A stretch of DNA of 64,000 nucleotides from Arcticibacterium sp964021845 (GTDB lineage Bacteria > Bacteroidota > Bacteroidia > Cytophagales > Spirosomataceae): the NCBI RefSeq assembly GCF_964021845.1, contig NZ_CAXHZC010000005.1, positions 124,001 to 188,000 of the forward strand, given 5' to 3'. Below the pieces are notes generated by a model. The model ran no database searches, was not told the DNA's origin, and saw only the letters and a program-made list of their open reading frames with translations. How positions within the stretch are numbered: position 1 is the first letter of the stretch; each line of letters starts with the position of its first letter. This document shows positions 34,202-43,638 of the stretch, piece after piece. The position numbers and the translations under genes are program-made.

Positions 34202-34678
34202 ATGAAAGTATCTGTTTTTTTTACAATACTTCTTTTTTCTTTTGTATCCAATGGGCAGCAGATTAATGTAAAATCAGACTGGTCTGAGACCGTTTCATCT
34301 AATGAAATATCTGAAGCGGGTTTAGATTATGCAGGAACTTTGACAAGCGATGCCGCTCAATCATCAATTAGTTTTAGTGGAGGAAAATTTTTAGGCTTTT
34401 ACTTTGTTTCCGTTAGTAAAGAGGAGATTGACTGGGACTCACGGTTAAGTGTTTGGATAAGAAGAACAGGAGATGGGAATGGTAGCCCATTTGCTACAAT
34501 TAGTGGTGGGACAAATTACATGGAACTATCTGATTCTGAGCAAACGTTTTACTCTGGATGGAATGCTACAGGAGGTACAAGGCGAAACGTACCTGTTCAA
34601 TACCAAATGAGAGGTGTATCGGTGGTAATTCCCGCTAAAAGCTATCTTCTTAATGTGACCTATACACTTTCAGATTAG
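34202..34678 (+). CDS. Exported subunit-like protein, second family, copy 2
   Basis: The 158-residue protein has a signal peptide (about 1-18, ending VSNGQ), a body closely parallel to the gene just before it, and the C-terminal strand LLNVTYTLSD. It is the last gene of the operon, 41 bp after its paralogue and followed by a hairpin at 34691-34717. Equal length and high similarity point to a fairly recent tandem duplication. Its role is inferred only from the operon. Confidence 0.65.
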   Translation: MKVSVFFTILLFSFVSNGQQINVKSDWSETVSSNEISEAGLDYAGTLTSDAAQSSISFSGGKFLGFYFVSVSKEEIDWDSRLSVWIRRTGDGNGSPFATISGGTNYMELSDSEQTFYSGWNATGGTRRNVPVQYQMRGVSVVIPAKSYLLNVTYTLSD

Positions 34679-34690
34679 GGTTCTAACTAG

Positions 34691-34717
34691 CTTTTAGACT
34701 AAGCTTTTTGTCTAAAA
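34691..34717. terminator. Terminator at the end of the chaperone-usher-like operon
   Basis: CTTTTAGAC pairs with GTCTAAAA around TAAGCTTTTT; it lies between convergent genes, 12 bp past the last subunit stop and just before the phosphodiesterase stop at 34721. Confidence 0.6.
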
Positions 34718-34720
34718 AGT

Positions 34721-35674
34721 TTAATGTTCCAAAAACGAAACTCCATCCAACTGTTCAGCTACCTTTTTGTCAAGTTGAATTTCCAAGAACTGAGCTACCG
34801 TAGGGAAGATGTCTACAATGGCAAGACCATTCCTAAACCTTTCGTTTACGTTTGATTTGTTTATGGCTATCCATGTGGTTCTTTCTCTGTCAGTTTGCCC
34901 TCCATGTCCTTTCCCATTTTCAGGACTTCTACCATGATCTGTAGTTATTATTAGAAGCCACTCTTCTTTATGCTTTTTCTCACGCACTTTAATAGCGTCA
35001 TATAATTGACCTATTTGCTGGTCGGCAAGTTTTACAGCAGCAGTCATTTCAGGGCTATCGCCAAATTTATGACCCATATCGTCGGTGTATTCTAAATATA
35101 CCCAAGAAAGGTCAGGGGTGTTATTTTTGATACTTTTGGTAGCCTCTGTTACCACAAGATTATCAATATTTTTAATGTATTCTCTCTGTTTGTCATGAGG
35201 GAAAGCTATGGTGTCAAGTTCATAGCCATCAAAAACATAGTCTAATTGAAGTTTGTTGGTTTCGGGTAATCCCTCGCCTAGGAGTTTGGTTCTATTGTCT
35301 TCCCAGGTAGAGTATATGCCTAATTTAATATTTGGATTTGAATCTTTGGCTGCTTTAAAAATGGTAGGGTAGGAGTAATTGGGTTTTTTAATGCTGTTTC
35401 CCCATACATTATGCTTGTTTGACCATGTACCGGTGAGCATGCTGTTATAGCCTACTGCAGATATTGTAGGTGACTCAGATATTCCACCTTTTTCTCCGCC
35501 AACGTAAGCTCTTGCATAGCCCCCTTTTTTAGAAACTTCGTCAATATTTGGTGTGAAGGTTTTCTCTAAAACATCTGCTGGAATACCATCTAAAAGAACC
35601 AAAAGACATTTTCTATCTTGGCCGATAGCATTTGTTAAAGAAAAGACTAAAAGAGCTAAAATTACTTTTTTCAT
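34721..35674 (-). CDS. Exported alkaline-phosphatase-superfamily protein (nucleotide pyrophosphatase/phosphodiesterase type)
   Basis: The 317-residue protein has a signal peptide starting MKKVILALLVFS and ending AIGQ. Family motifs are LLVLLDGIPADVLEKTFTPN (first metal-site Asp), SAVGYNSMLTGTW (nucleophile region, Asn-Ser where Thr/Ser is expected), EYTDDMGHKFGDS (metal-binding D-x-x-GH) and TTDHGRSPENGKGHGG. It probably hydrolyses a phosphodiester or pyrophosphate outside the cytoplasm. The frame could be extended 12 residues upstream, but the signal peptide at MKKV sets the start at 35674. Confidence 0.88.
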   Translation of the reverse strand: MKKVILALLVFSLTNAIGQDRKCLLVLLDGIPADVLEKTFTPNIDEVSKKGGYARAYVGGEKGGISESPTISAVGYNSMLTGTWSNKHNVWGNSIKKPNYSYPTIFKAAKDSNPNIKLGIYSTWEDNRTKLLGEGLPETNKLQLDYVFDGYELDTIAFPHDKQREYIKNIDNLVVTEATKSIKNNTPDLSWVYLEYTDDMGHKFGDSPEMTAAVKLADQQIGQLYDAIKVREKKHKEEWLLIITTDHGRSPENGKGHGGQTDRERTTWIAINKSNVNERFRNGLAIVDIFPTVAQFLEIQLDKKVAEQLDGVSFLEH

Positions 35675-35966
35675 ATATGATAATTTGGGACTGCAAAAGT
35701 GATAAATCACTTAAGAGTAATTAGCGATACTTTATTATTTAAAGGTTATTTATAGCTTTTTTTGGTAACAGAAAATTAACATTAAATTTATATATTTCAG
35801 CTTTTTGAATAAAATTGTTGAGTACCCCATTCCTAAAAATATGACTTATTCCTATCATTACAGTTAAAAGCACTACACAGCATTTTAACCTTAATATGGT
35901 TGAAAGAATTAACTTAACTTGACGGAATAAGATACTGGAAAGAACAACACAATAACTAACGTATAC

Positions 35967-37196
35967 TTGACTAACGACATAAAAATACTAGAAGAGGTTA
36001 CAAAAACCAGTATAGACCTTTTATTAAAGGAGCCTTTTTATTCGCACATTTTCAGTACTTTAAATAAGGAAATTGTATCCGAAGATTCTTATATTGACAC
36101 GATGGCCGTAGGTCTAAGATTTAAAACATTTGTTCTTTTTATTAACCCCAAGTTTTGGACAGAGTTTTTAATTGCTAGAAATCATAGATATGGGGTGATA
36201 AAACATGAAGTTTTACATTTAGTTTTTAAGCACGTTTTAGTTTCTGAACCTAGCAAGGATGCCCTGATACTGAATATTGCAATGGATTTGGTTGTAAATC
36301 AGTATATTGAAGAAAATAATCTGCCTGCTGAAAGTGTTTTTTTGAAATCTTTTCCCGAATTGAATTTACTGCCAGACCAGACTTTTCATTATTATTACGA
36401 TAAACTACATTTTCTAAAAACGTCTATTGAGTCTAATGGCGACCTTAAGAACTCATCTAGTGCCCAATCTTTGAATTCCATTACAAATTCATCTCATGGA
36501 TTGGACCGGCACAAACTTTGGGGAATTATATCTAAGGCTTCAAAAGTTGAAAAATCTGTAATGGATTGTCAGATTGACAATATTATTAATGTTGCTAAAA
36601 ACAAAACTTCCCAAAAGGATTATGGAAGTTTACCTGCTGGTTTTAGGCTTTATTTAGATAATCTGTTTATTAAGGAAGAGCCATTTGTTAACTGGAAAAG
36701 GGTTCTAAATATATTTTCAGAAAGTAGTTCAAAATCTTACGTTAAAAATACCTTAAAAAGACCTTCCAAAAGATATGGGACAAGTCCTGGCATTAAGATA
36801 AAACGAAAGCATAAGTTACTAGTCGCTATTGATACATCAGGTAGTATTGCGTTAGAAGAATATTCAGAGTTTTTTACAGAATTATTGCAAATTTGGCGTG
36901 CTGGTGCTGAAATTAAAGTGTTAGAATGTGATGCTAAGATTGCAAAGCAATATGATTTTAAAGGCATAATACCCAAAATTATTCATGGAGGAGGGGGGAC
37001 GTCATTTGACCCACCAATTCACTTTTCAAACAATGAGTATAAATGTGATGGTATTGTTTATTTTACTGATGGTTTTGCCCCAATACCTTCAAGTATTAGT
37101 AAAGTACCAATTCTATGGGTTATAAGTAAAAATGGGATTAATTTGAAAAATGAGGAATTCTTGAGATTTCCAGGAAGAAAAGCAAAAATAGTCTAA
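35967..37196 (+). CDS. Zincin-like plus VWA-like protein (DUF2201 type)
   Basis: The 409-residue protein starts at a TTG. The N-terminal half has a zinc-peptidase-like HEVLHLVFKH (His80-Glu81, His84) followed by a helix IAMDLVVNQYIEEN, as in the DUF2201 N-terminal putative metallopeptidase domain. The C-terminal half is a VWA-like fold with a MIDAS motif VAIDTSGSI (Asp about 289) and a later GGGGTSFDPPI loop and YFTDGFAP. DUF2201 proteins are typically encoded next to a MoxR ATPase, as here: the next gene starts 3 bp after the stop. Function is unrecorded in detail; the pair probably forms an ATP-driven chaperone or protease-like complex. Confidence 0.82.
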   Translation: MTNDIKILEEVTKTSIDLLLKEPFYSHIFSTLNKEIVSEDSYIDTMAVGLRFKTFVLFINPKFWTEFLIARNHRYGVIKHEVLHLVFKHVLVSEPSKDALILNIAMDLVVNQYIEENNLPAESVFLKSFPELNLLPDQTFHYYYDKLHFLKTSIESNGDLKNSSSAQSLNSITNSSHGLDRHKLWGIISKASKVEKSVMDCQIDNIINVAKNKTSQKDYGSLPAGFRLYLDNLFIKEEPFVNWKRVLNIFSESSSKSYVKNTLKRPSKRYGTSPGIKIKRKHKLLVAIDTSGSIALEEYSEFFTELLQIWRAGAEIKVLECDAKIAKQYDFKGIIPKIIHGGGGTSFDPPIHFSNNEYKCDGIVYFTDGFAPIPSSISKVPILWVISKNGINLKNEEFLRFPGRKAKIV

Positions 37197-37199
37197 TCT

Positions 37200-38315
37200 A
37201 TGAGTAACAGTCAATTTAATTATCTGACATACGGAACAAAAACTAACAGTTTAGAAATTGAAAAATTGTTAAACCACATTTTCCAAAATTCGTTCCAACA
37301 CAATTCCAATCCTACACCTATTTGTATATGGGGAATGCACGGTATAGGTAAAACAGAACTTGTAAAGCAAGTGGCTTTAAATAATGACTTTGAATTTACC
37401 TACATTGCCCCAGCTCAATTTGAGGAAATGGGAGATTTGATTGGAATGCCGAAAATAGAACTAAATGATGAGGAAAATGCGGTCACGAAATTTATTCCAC
37501 CTTCATGGGTTCCTAATAAAAACGGGCCTGGCATTTTCCTGATTGATGATATTAATAGGGCTGATGATAGAATTTTAAGAGGTATGATGCAATTAATGCA
37601 AAATTATGAGCTTGTTAGCTGGAAAATGCCTAGCAAATGGTTGTTTGTTTTAACGGCAAATCCTGATGGCGGAGATTATTCCGTTACCACTATGGACGAT
37701 GCCATGCTTTCAAGAATGCTGCATGTAACCATGGAATTCGATGTAAAAAGCTGGGCGAGGTGGGCGGAAAAAACGAAAGTAGATTCTAGAGGTATAAGCT
37801 TTGTACTTACTTACCCAGAGCTAGTAAATGGCAAACGAACTACACCAAGATCGCTTGTTCAATTTTTCGAAACTTTAAATGGAATTGATAATCTAAAAGA
37901 AAAGTTAGATTTGGTGAAAATACTTGGTGACGGTTGTTTAGAGTCTGAAACTACAGTTGCATTTATTAATTTTGTTCATATGGATTTAGATAGGCTGATA
38001 AACCCAGAAGAAATTCTGAATTCAAATCATTTTTTAACCATTAAAAATCGATTGAAAGATTTAGTAGAAGGTAAAACTAAAAGACTTGATATCCTGTCCG
38101 TAATTCTAACCAGACTAACAAATCATTTGATTTATCATAAAACATCTTTGGAAGATAAAGCCTTCGAAAATCTCAAAAAATTTATTCTATTGGAATTAAT
38201 ACCTAATGATTTAAGATTGGCGATGGCACAAGATTTAGTAATGTCAAGTAATAAAGGGTTAGTGAAATTATATTCAGTACCAGCAATTGGTAAATTACTT
38301 TTACAAAAAATGTAA
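37200..38315 (+). CDS. MoxR-type AAA+ ATPase
   Basis: The 371-residue protein has Walker A GMHGIGKTELVKQVA at about 44-58, Walker B IFLIDDINRADDRILRGMMQ, sensor-1 LTANPDGG and an arginine-finger region MDDAMLSRMLHV, all as in MoxR ATPases. MoxR proteins work with VWA-domain partners, and here the partner is the preceding zincin/VWA gene, 3 bp away. The third gene of the module starts 3 bp after this one, so all three form one tight operon. Confidence 0.85.
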   Translation: MSNSQFNYLTYGTKTNSLEIEKLLNHIFQNSFQHNSNPTPICIWGMHGIGKTELVKQVALNNDFEFTYIAPAQFEEMGDLIGMPKIELNDEENAVTKFIPPSWVPNKNGPGIFLIDDINRADDRILRGMMQLMQNYELVSWKMPSKWLFVLTANPDGGDYSVTTMDDAMLSRMLHVTMEFDVKSWARWAEKTKVDSRGISFVLTYPELVNGKRTTPRSLVQFFETLNGIDNLKEKLDLVKILGDGCLESETTVAFINFVHMDLDRLINPEEILNSNHFLTIKNRLKDLVEGKTKRLDILSVILTRLTNHLIYHKTSLEDKAFENLKKFILLELIPNDLRLAMAQDLVMSSNKGLVKLYSVPAIGKLLLQKM

Positions 38316-38318
38316 GTT

Positions 38319-41060
38319 ATGTATTTTCATCAATATTATATTAACGATTACTATAGCATAAGCTCAAAGCAGGTTACTCAAAATACCGAATACATTAAGA
38401 TAAATAGGAAAATTAGCCCACAGGAGTTAAAAGAAAGGTTTCCTGAACTTAAAGGTGTTATTTTAGATGGCAGAATTTCATCAATAAGTAATTCAGAAGG
38501 TATTCTACAAAATTATATTAATGAGCTGTTTGAATTATTTCAATTAGAAGAGTTAAGTATAGAAAACTATAACCTAACTACGCAATTAAGTGCTGAGTTG
38601 TGGAAACCAACCTTAAAATTATTATTTGTCAAAAGGGTGTATTCACCTAATTCGCAACCTTTAATAGCTGATGTGGATTTTGAGCTAGAAGAGATGAGTT
38701 TCCAGAATACTAATCTATTGCCAAGTAAACGATTAATGTCGTTAAAAACTATCAAAAAGCTTACGCTAGACTTAGATGATTTTGATTTTCAACATATTTC
38801 TATTACTGAAAAATTGGAACGTCTTTCCATTAGTACTAAATCGAAAAATATTGACATAGATTTTAGAGGAATTCGAAGTTTAAAGGAACTGAATATTTAT
38901 AGCGAATTTAATTGTAATACAAAATTTGATTTTTCAAAATGCAGCAATCTGAAACATATTCGTTTAATGAATTTATTGTACTTACCCTCCGGTATAGGAA
39001 CTTTGAATGAATTAGAGATAGTTTCTCTGAATAATATTGGAAAACCAGGCTTGACGCAAACGTTTAACTTTAAAGTATTAGAAAGGCTTCATCAATTATC
39101 TATTGAAAATTGTCATTTTGATTATTCTAGCGAGATATTTCTAGGAAAACTACCTTCCATAAAATACTTTTCACTAGTTCAAAAAACGGGGATACAGTAT
39201 ACTATAAATGAACAGGTTTTTAGTAATTCATACATACAAAATATTGTTTTGGAAGGTTTTAAGTTGCCAAGATTTGCTCTTGAAATAAAAATTAGATGGT
39301 TAACAATTAGTAATGTAAATGAAAGTATAGCCACCAATGACTTTAGTAATTGTGAAGAAATAACACTAAAGAATATTACGGCAAGTAACTTCGGAAACTT
39401 AGATTTGGAAGGTTTTAGGAGTCTTAAAAGACTTACTATTTCAAATTCTGAAGATTTAATAATTTTACCAAAACTTGGCTTAAATAATGAGAACTTAATT
39501 GATTTATCTTTAAATCGTCTCACAAAATTAAAAGTGCTTCCTGAGTGTTTAAATGAATGCCCAAACCTAAAATCAATTAGGATAACTGAATGTCCTAACA
39601 TTCAGTTATCTTCTAATAATAGATTAAATGAACTCGAATCTTTCAGTATTGGAAAATTGAACACGAAGATTTCAAAGGAAATAATTCATTGGCGAAAATT
39701 AAAAGATTTTTCATGCCATTTTGATAACTATCCAAAATCAAATGCTTCTTATATCCCATTAATAACTCAACTTAATAAGGATGAAAGCATAGCAAATTCT
39801 CTAAAGGAAGTAATCTGTGGATTAATTTTAGGGCAAGAAAATGAACTGAAACTTGCCTCTGATTTTAAGAGAAATTTATTGAAAGTGTTTGCCATTAAAA
39901 AAGTGAAAGTTCAGCAGCTTGCACTTCAATATATTAATTTGTTAAACAATAAAGAGTCTAATATTGTCGATGAATTACGAATTTCAAACACTTTGGTTTT
40001 TCTAAGCAGTACTTCACGGAATGCTAAAAAATATAAAGAAGACCTTGATTCTTTGGGTTATAAAATTTCATCAAAACTAAGCCCCGAAACTTATGTAGTT
40101 GTTCTTAATGGGTATTCAACCTTACCAGAAAAGTTTTTTGAACATGAACATTATTTCGTTTCTGAAGCTGATGTGACTGATTTGACAAAAGATATTAATC
40201 CGGGTTATATTCAAACCCTTGAAAGTCCTGAGTTAGAGAATTTGAAAAAAATAATTTATTCTAATAAAGAAGAAAATGATGTACTTCTTTATGAGATGAT
40301 TAAAGTTGGAGGTTTTCCTGATTCAATAATTCCTGAATTATTAATAATAGCGAAGACTTCTAAAAGTAGCCGTGTCAAATCAGGATTGAGGAAATTATTA
40401 GACTCTGAGATAACTGTAGGGGCTAAGAAAATCCTTTCAAATAAAATTAACTTGGCAAAACCTTCCTTTCACTCACCATTTAGAGTTTATGAAAGCTACC
40501 AGCCAAATGTCAGTATCTCACAAATGGCTTTTACATACTTTAAAAGAAATGGTCAATATTTACATGATTTTTTTAATATTGAAGATGCAAAAAATAATAA
40601 GAATAGGAACCAGTTTTTTATAGATAACTGGCAAAAAATGGTGCAGAAGAATCATTATATAAACCTCCCTAATACTAATTTATTTCCTTCTGAAATCGAC
40701 TTTATACTTAGTCAGGAGCAAATAAAGGGTAACTTAAAGAGGCTTACCTTATCATACGTAGATTCAAAAGAACTTTTTGTCTCACTTGCTAAAACAAACC
40801 CCCAACTTAGCCGGTTGGAGTTTAAATCCAGTGAAAGCTATATTTCGGACAAACTAGACGCTTTAAAAAAACTTAAATTTTTGAGTATAAATTCAAATGA
40901 ACAAATTCAACTACCAGGATCTATACTAAACATGGAGAAACTAAAAGAAATCTATGTGTGGACATCTGGAAATAAGCCAGTCAGGTTTTTGAAATCAGAT
41001 ATTGAAAAATATGGTCAGCCTAAGTTTAAAAATAATTTTTTAATTGAACTGATTGATTAA
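38319..41060 (+). CDS. Large leucine-rich-repeat protein with possible BRCT-like insert
   Basis: The 913-residue protein has no signal peptide and is predicted cytoplasmic. Irregular leucine-rich repeats fill about residues 60-470 (LEELSIENYN, LKELNIYSEFN, LKSIRITECPNIQ and others). A helical stretch covers about 490-555. A segment NTLVFLSSTSRNAKKYKEDL to YVVVLNGYS (about 560-610) follows the BRCT alternation of strand, helix, Gly and valine strand. A second helical region and a last LRR block (about 800-890) end the protein. It may be the substrate-binding or target-recognition arm of the MoxR/VWA module. No family name is recognised and the BRCT reading is tentative. Confidence 0.7.
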   Translation: MYFHQYYINDYYSISSKQVTQNTEYIKINRKISPQELKERFPELKGVILDGRISSISNSEGILQNYINELFELFQLEELSIENYNLTTQLSAELWKPTLKLLFVKRVYSPNSQPLIADVDFELEEMSFQNTNLLPSKRLMSLKTIKKLTLDLDDFDFQHISITEKLERLSISTKSKNIDIDFRGIRSLKELNIYSEFNCNTKFDFSKCSNLKHIRLMNLLYLPSGIGTLNELEIVSLNNIGKPGLTQTFNFKVLERLHQLSIENCHFDYSSEIFLGKLPSIKYFSLVQKTGIQYTINEQVFSNSYIQNIVLEGFKLPRFALEIKIRWLTISNVNESIATNDFSNCEEITLKNITASNFGNLDLEGFRSLKRLTISNSEDLIILPKLGLNNENLIDLSLNRLTKLKVLPECLNECPNLKSIRITECPNIQLSSNNRLNELESFSIGKLNTKISKEIIHWRKLKDFSCHFDNYPKSNASYIPLITQLNKDESIANSLKEVICGLILGQENELKLASDFKRNLLKVFAIKKVKVQQLALQYINLLNNKESNIVDELRISNTLVFLSSTSRNAKKYKEDLDSLGYKISSKLSPETYVVVLNGYSTLPEKFFEHEHYFVSEADVTDLTKDINPGYIQTLESPELENLKKIIYSNKEENDVLLYEMIKVGGFPDSIIPELLIIAKTSKSSRVKSGLRKLLDSEITVGAKKILSNKINLAKPSFHSPFRVYESYQPNVSISQMAFTYFKRNGQYLHDFFNIEDAKNNKNRNQFFIDNWQKMVQKNHYINLPNTNLFPSEIDFILSQEQIKGNLKRLTLSYVDSKELFVSLAKTNPQLSRLEFKSSESYISDKLDALKKLKFLSINSNEQIQLPGSILNMEKLKEIYVWTSGNKPVRFLKSDIEKYGQPKFKNNFLIELID

Positions 41061-41120
41061 GTTAATCGTGTATTCTTGAGGACTAAAGTCATAATTCTGA
41101 TATTTTGTTCTCGAAAAAAG

Positions 41121-41148
41121 AAAAGACTCGCAGCAATGCGAGTCTTTT
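41121..41148. terminator. Bidirectional terminator between LRR gene and aconitase gene
   Basis: AAAAGACTCGC and GCGAGTCTTTT pair around AGCAAT, with T-rich flanks on both strands. The genes on either side converge. Confidence 0.88.
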
Positions 41149-41172
41149 AAGATAATGATAATTAAGTACGAA

Positions 41173-43437
41173 TTACTTATTCATCTCTTTAATCAAGTTT
41201 AATGCAGAACCTGCTTTAAACCATTCTATTTGAGCTTCGTTATAAGTATGGTTCGCCATGATGGTGTCTTTGCTTCCATCACTATGAACTAGCTCAATCG
41301 TAATTTGCTTTTGAGGAGCAAATTCAGCTAAATCTGGGAAGTTGAAAGTATCATCTTCTTGAATTTTATCATAATCTTCAGGAGTAGCAAAAGTCAATGC
41401 TAACACACCTTGCTTCTTAAGGTTTGTCTCATGAATACGAGCAAAAGACTTAACCATTACCACACTAACACCTAGGTGTCTTGGCTGCATAGCGGCGTGC
41501 TCTCTTGAAGAACCTTCACCATAATTTTGGTCGCCAATAATCACAGTAGGTATTCCAGCTGCTTTATAAGCTCTTTGCGTATCAGGTACTGCACCGTATT
41601 CACCAGTGATTTGACTCTTTACAGAGTTTGTCTCCATGTTAAATGCATTTACACCACCTATAAGGGTATTGTTAGCGATATTATCTAGGTGACCTCTGAA
41701 ACGTAACCATGGCCCAGCCATAGAAATATGGTCAGTAGTACATTTTCCGTATGCCTTAATAAGAAGTTTGGCTCCTGAAATGTTTTTACCATCCCAAGGG
41801 CTAAATGATTCTAATAATTGTAAACGCTCAGAATCATCTTTTACTTGAATAGTAATACCGCTGCCATCGGCGTCTGGTTCTAGGTAACCCGCATCTTCTA
41901 CATCAAAACCTTGAGGAGGAAGTTCAAGACCCGTTGGCTCTTCAAATTTCACTTGCTCCCCTTTATCGTTGGTAAGTGTATCTGTGATAGGGTTGAAATC
42001 TAAACGACCAGCAATGGCTACCGCTGCCACTAATTCAGGAGAACCTACAAACGCATGTGTGTTTGGGTTTCCATCAGCTCTTTTTGCAAAGTTTCTGTTA
42101 AAGGAGTGAACAATAGTGTTCTTCTTTTTGTCTTCAGCACCTGCTCTTGCCCATTGACCAATACATGGTCCGCAAGCGTTAGTAAAGATAGTGGCATCTA
42201 AATCTTCAAATACTTGAAGGAGGCCATCTCTTTCTGCAGTGTATCTTACTTGCTCAGAACCTGGGTTAATACCAAATTCAGCTTTAGTTTTAAGTCCTTT
42301 ATCAATTGCTTGTTTTGCAACAGAAGCCGCTCTAGATAAATCTTCATAAGAAGAGTTAGTACAAGAACCAATTAATCCCCACTCAACATCTAAAGGCCAA
42401 TCATTTTTAGTAGCCTTCTCTGTCATTTCACCTACAGGTGTAGCCAAGTCAGGAGTAAATGGACCGTTAAGATGAGGTAATAATGTAGAAAGATCGATTT
42501 CAATTACTTGGTCGAAGTATTGCTCAGGGTTAGCATAAACCTCAGGGTCACCATTAAGGTGCTCTCTTACTTCATTGGCAGCGTCGGCTACGTCATCTCT
42601 TCCTGTAGCTCTTAGGTAACGCTCCATAGAGTCGTCATAACCAAATGTAGAAGTGGTAGCTCCAATTTCAGCTCCCATATTACAAATAGTTCCTTTACCA
42701 GTACAAGACATGGAAGCGGCTCCTTCACCAAAGTATTCCACAATAGCATCTGTACCACCTTTAGCCGTCAAAATTCCAGCTACTTTAAGAATAACATCTT
42801 TAGGAGAAGACCAACCAGAAAGTTTTCCGGTTAATTTAACACCAATAAGTTTTGGGAATTTAAGCTCCCATGGCATACCTACCATTACATCAACGGCATC
42901 AGCTCCACCTACTCCGATAGCGACCATTCCTAGTCCACCAGCGTTTACGGTGTGAGAGTCAGTACCAATCATCATTCCGCCAGGGAATGCATAGTTTTCT
43001 AAAACCACTTGGTGAATAATACCAGCACCTGGTTTCCAAAAACCAATACCGTATTTTCTAGAAACAGATTCTAGAAAGTTAAAAACTTCATTGCTTGAAT
43101 TTAAAGCGGCTTGCAAATCCTTATCAGCACCCATTTTGGCCTGGATAAGGTGATCACAGTGAACAGTAGTAGGAACAGCTACTTGTGGCTTACCAGCTTG
43201 CATAAACTGAAGCAAAGCCATTTGAGCGGTAGCATCTTGACACGCAATTCTATCAGGAGCAAAGTCTACATAATCTTTACCTCTGCTGAAAGCCCTTGGA
43301 GTTTCTTCTGAAGAAAGGTGAGAGTACAATATTTTTTCAGATAGGGTTAAAGGTTTCCCTGTGATTTTTCTTGCTGCCTCTACTTTACCAGCCAGTTGAC
43401 TATAAAGAGCCTTTATGATATCAATATTGAATGCCAT
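41173..43437 (-). CDS. acn: Aconitate hydratase (mitochondrial-type)
   Basis: The 754-residue protein has the [4Fe-4S] ligands in GSCTNSSYEDL and NACGPCIGQW, the catalytic-region GMMIGTDSHTVNAGGLGM and the C-terminal swivel domain motif GDQNYGEGSSREHAAMQPRHLG. The length and the N-terminus match the mitochondrial-type aconitase typical of Bacteroidota rather than E. coli AcnA or AcnB. It interconverts citrate and isocitrate in the TCA cycle. It is monocistronic. Confidence 0.96.
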   Translation of the reverse strand: MAFNIDIIKALYSQLAGKVEAARKITGKPLTLSEKILYSHLSSEETPRAFSRGKDYVDFAPDRIACQDATAQMALLQFMQAGKPQVAVPTTVHCDHLIQAKMGADKDLQAALNSSNEVFNFLESVSRKYGIGFWKPGAGIIHQVVLENYAFPGGMMIGTDSHTVNAGGLGMVAIGVGGADAVDVMVGMPWELKFPKLIGVKLTGKLSGWSSPKDVILKVAGILTAKGGTDAIVEYFGEGAASMSCTGKGTICNMGAEIGATTSTFGYDDSMERYLRATGRDDVADAANEVREHLNGDPEVYANPEQYFDQVIEIDLSTLLPHLNGPFTPDLATPVGEMTEKATKNDWPLDVEWGLIGSCTNSSYEDLSRAASVAKQAIDKGLKTKAEFGINPGSEQVRYTAERDGLLQVFEDLDATIFTNACGPCIGQWARAGAEDKKKNTIVHSFNRNFAKRADGNPNTHAFVGSPELVAAVAIAGRLDFNPITDTLTNDKGEQVKFEEPTGLELPPQGFDVEDAGYLEPDADGSGITIQVKDDSERLQLLESFSPWDGKNISGAKLLIKAYGKCTTDHISMAGPWLRFRGHLDNIANNTLIGGVNAFNMETNSVKSQITGEYGAVPDTQRAYKAAGIPTVIIGDQNYGEGSSREHAAMQPRHLGVSVVMVKSFARIHETNLKKQGVLALTFATPEDYDKIQEDDTFNFPDLAEFAPQKQITIELVHSDGSKDTIMANHTYNEAQIEWFKAGSALNLIKEMNK

Positions 43438-43638
43438 ATAATATGATTTTGAGTGTTCTAAATGTGCGGCGAAATTAACTATTTATAGGTCTAGTTCCTA
43501 AGCCTGACGTTATTATAACCAAGTTTTCTAATGAATAATTTCAATAATTGAGCATCATTACTAAGCGGATTTAAGGAATAGTATGGAGCAGAGATGTTTA
43601 TAAGTAGTGTTATAATAATGCGGGAAGGCGTTTTCAAA

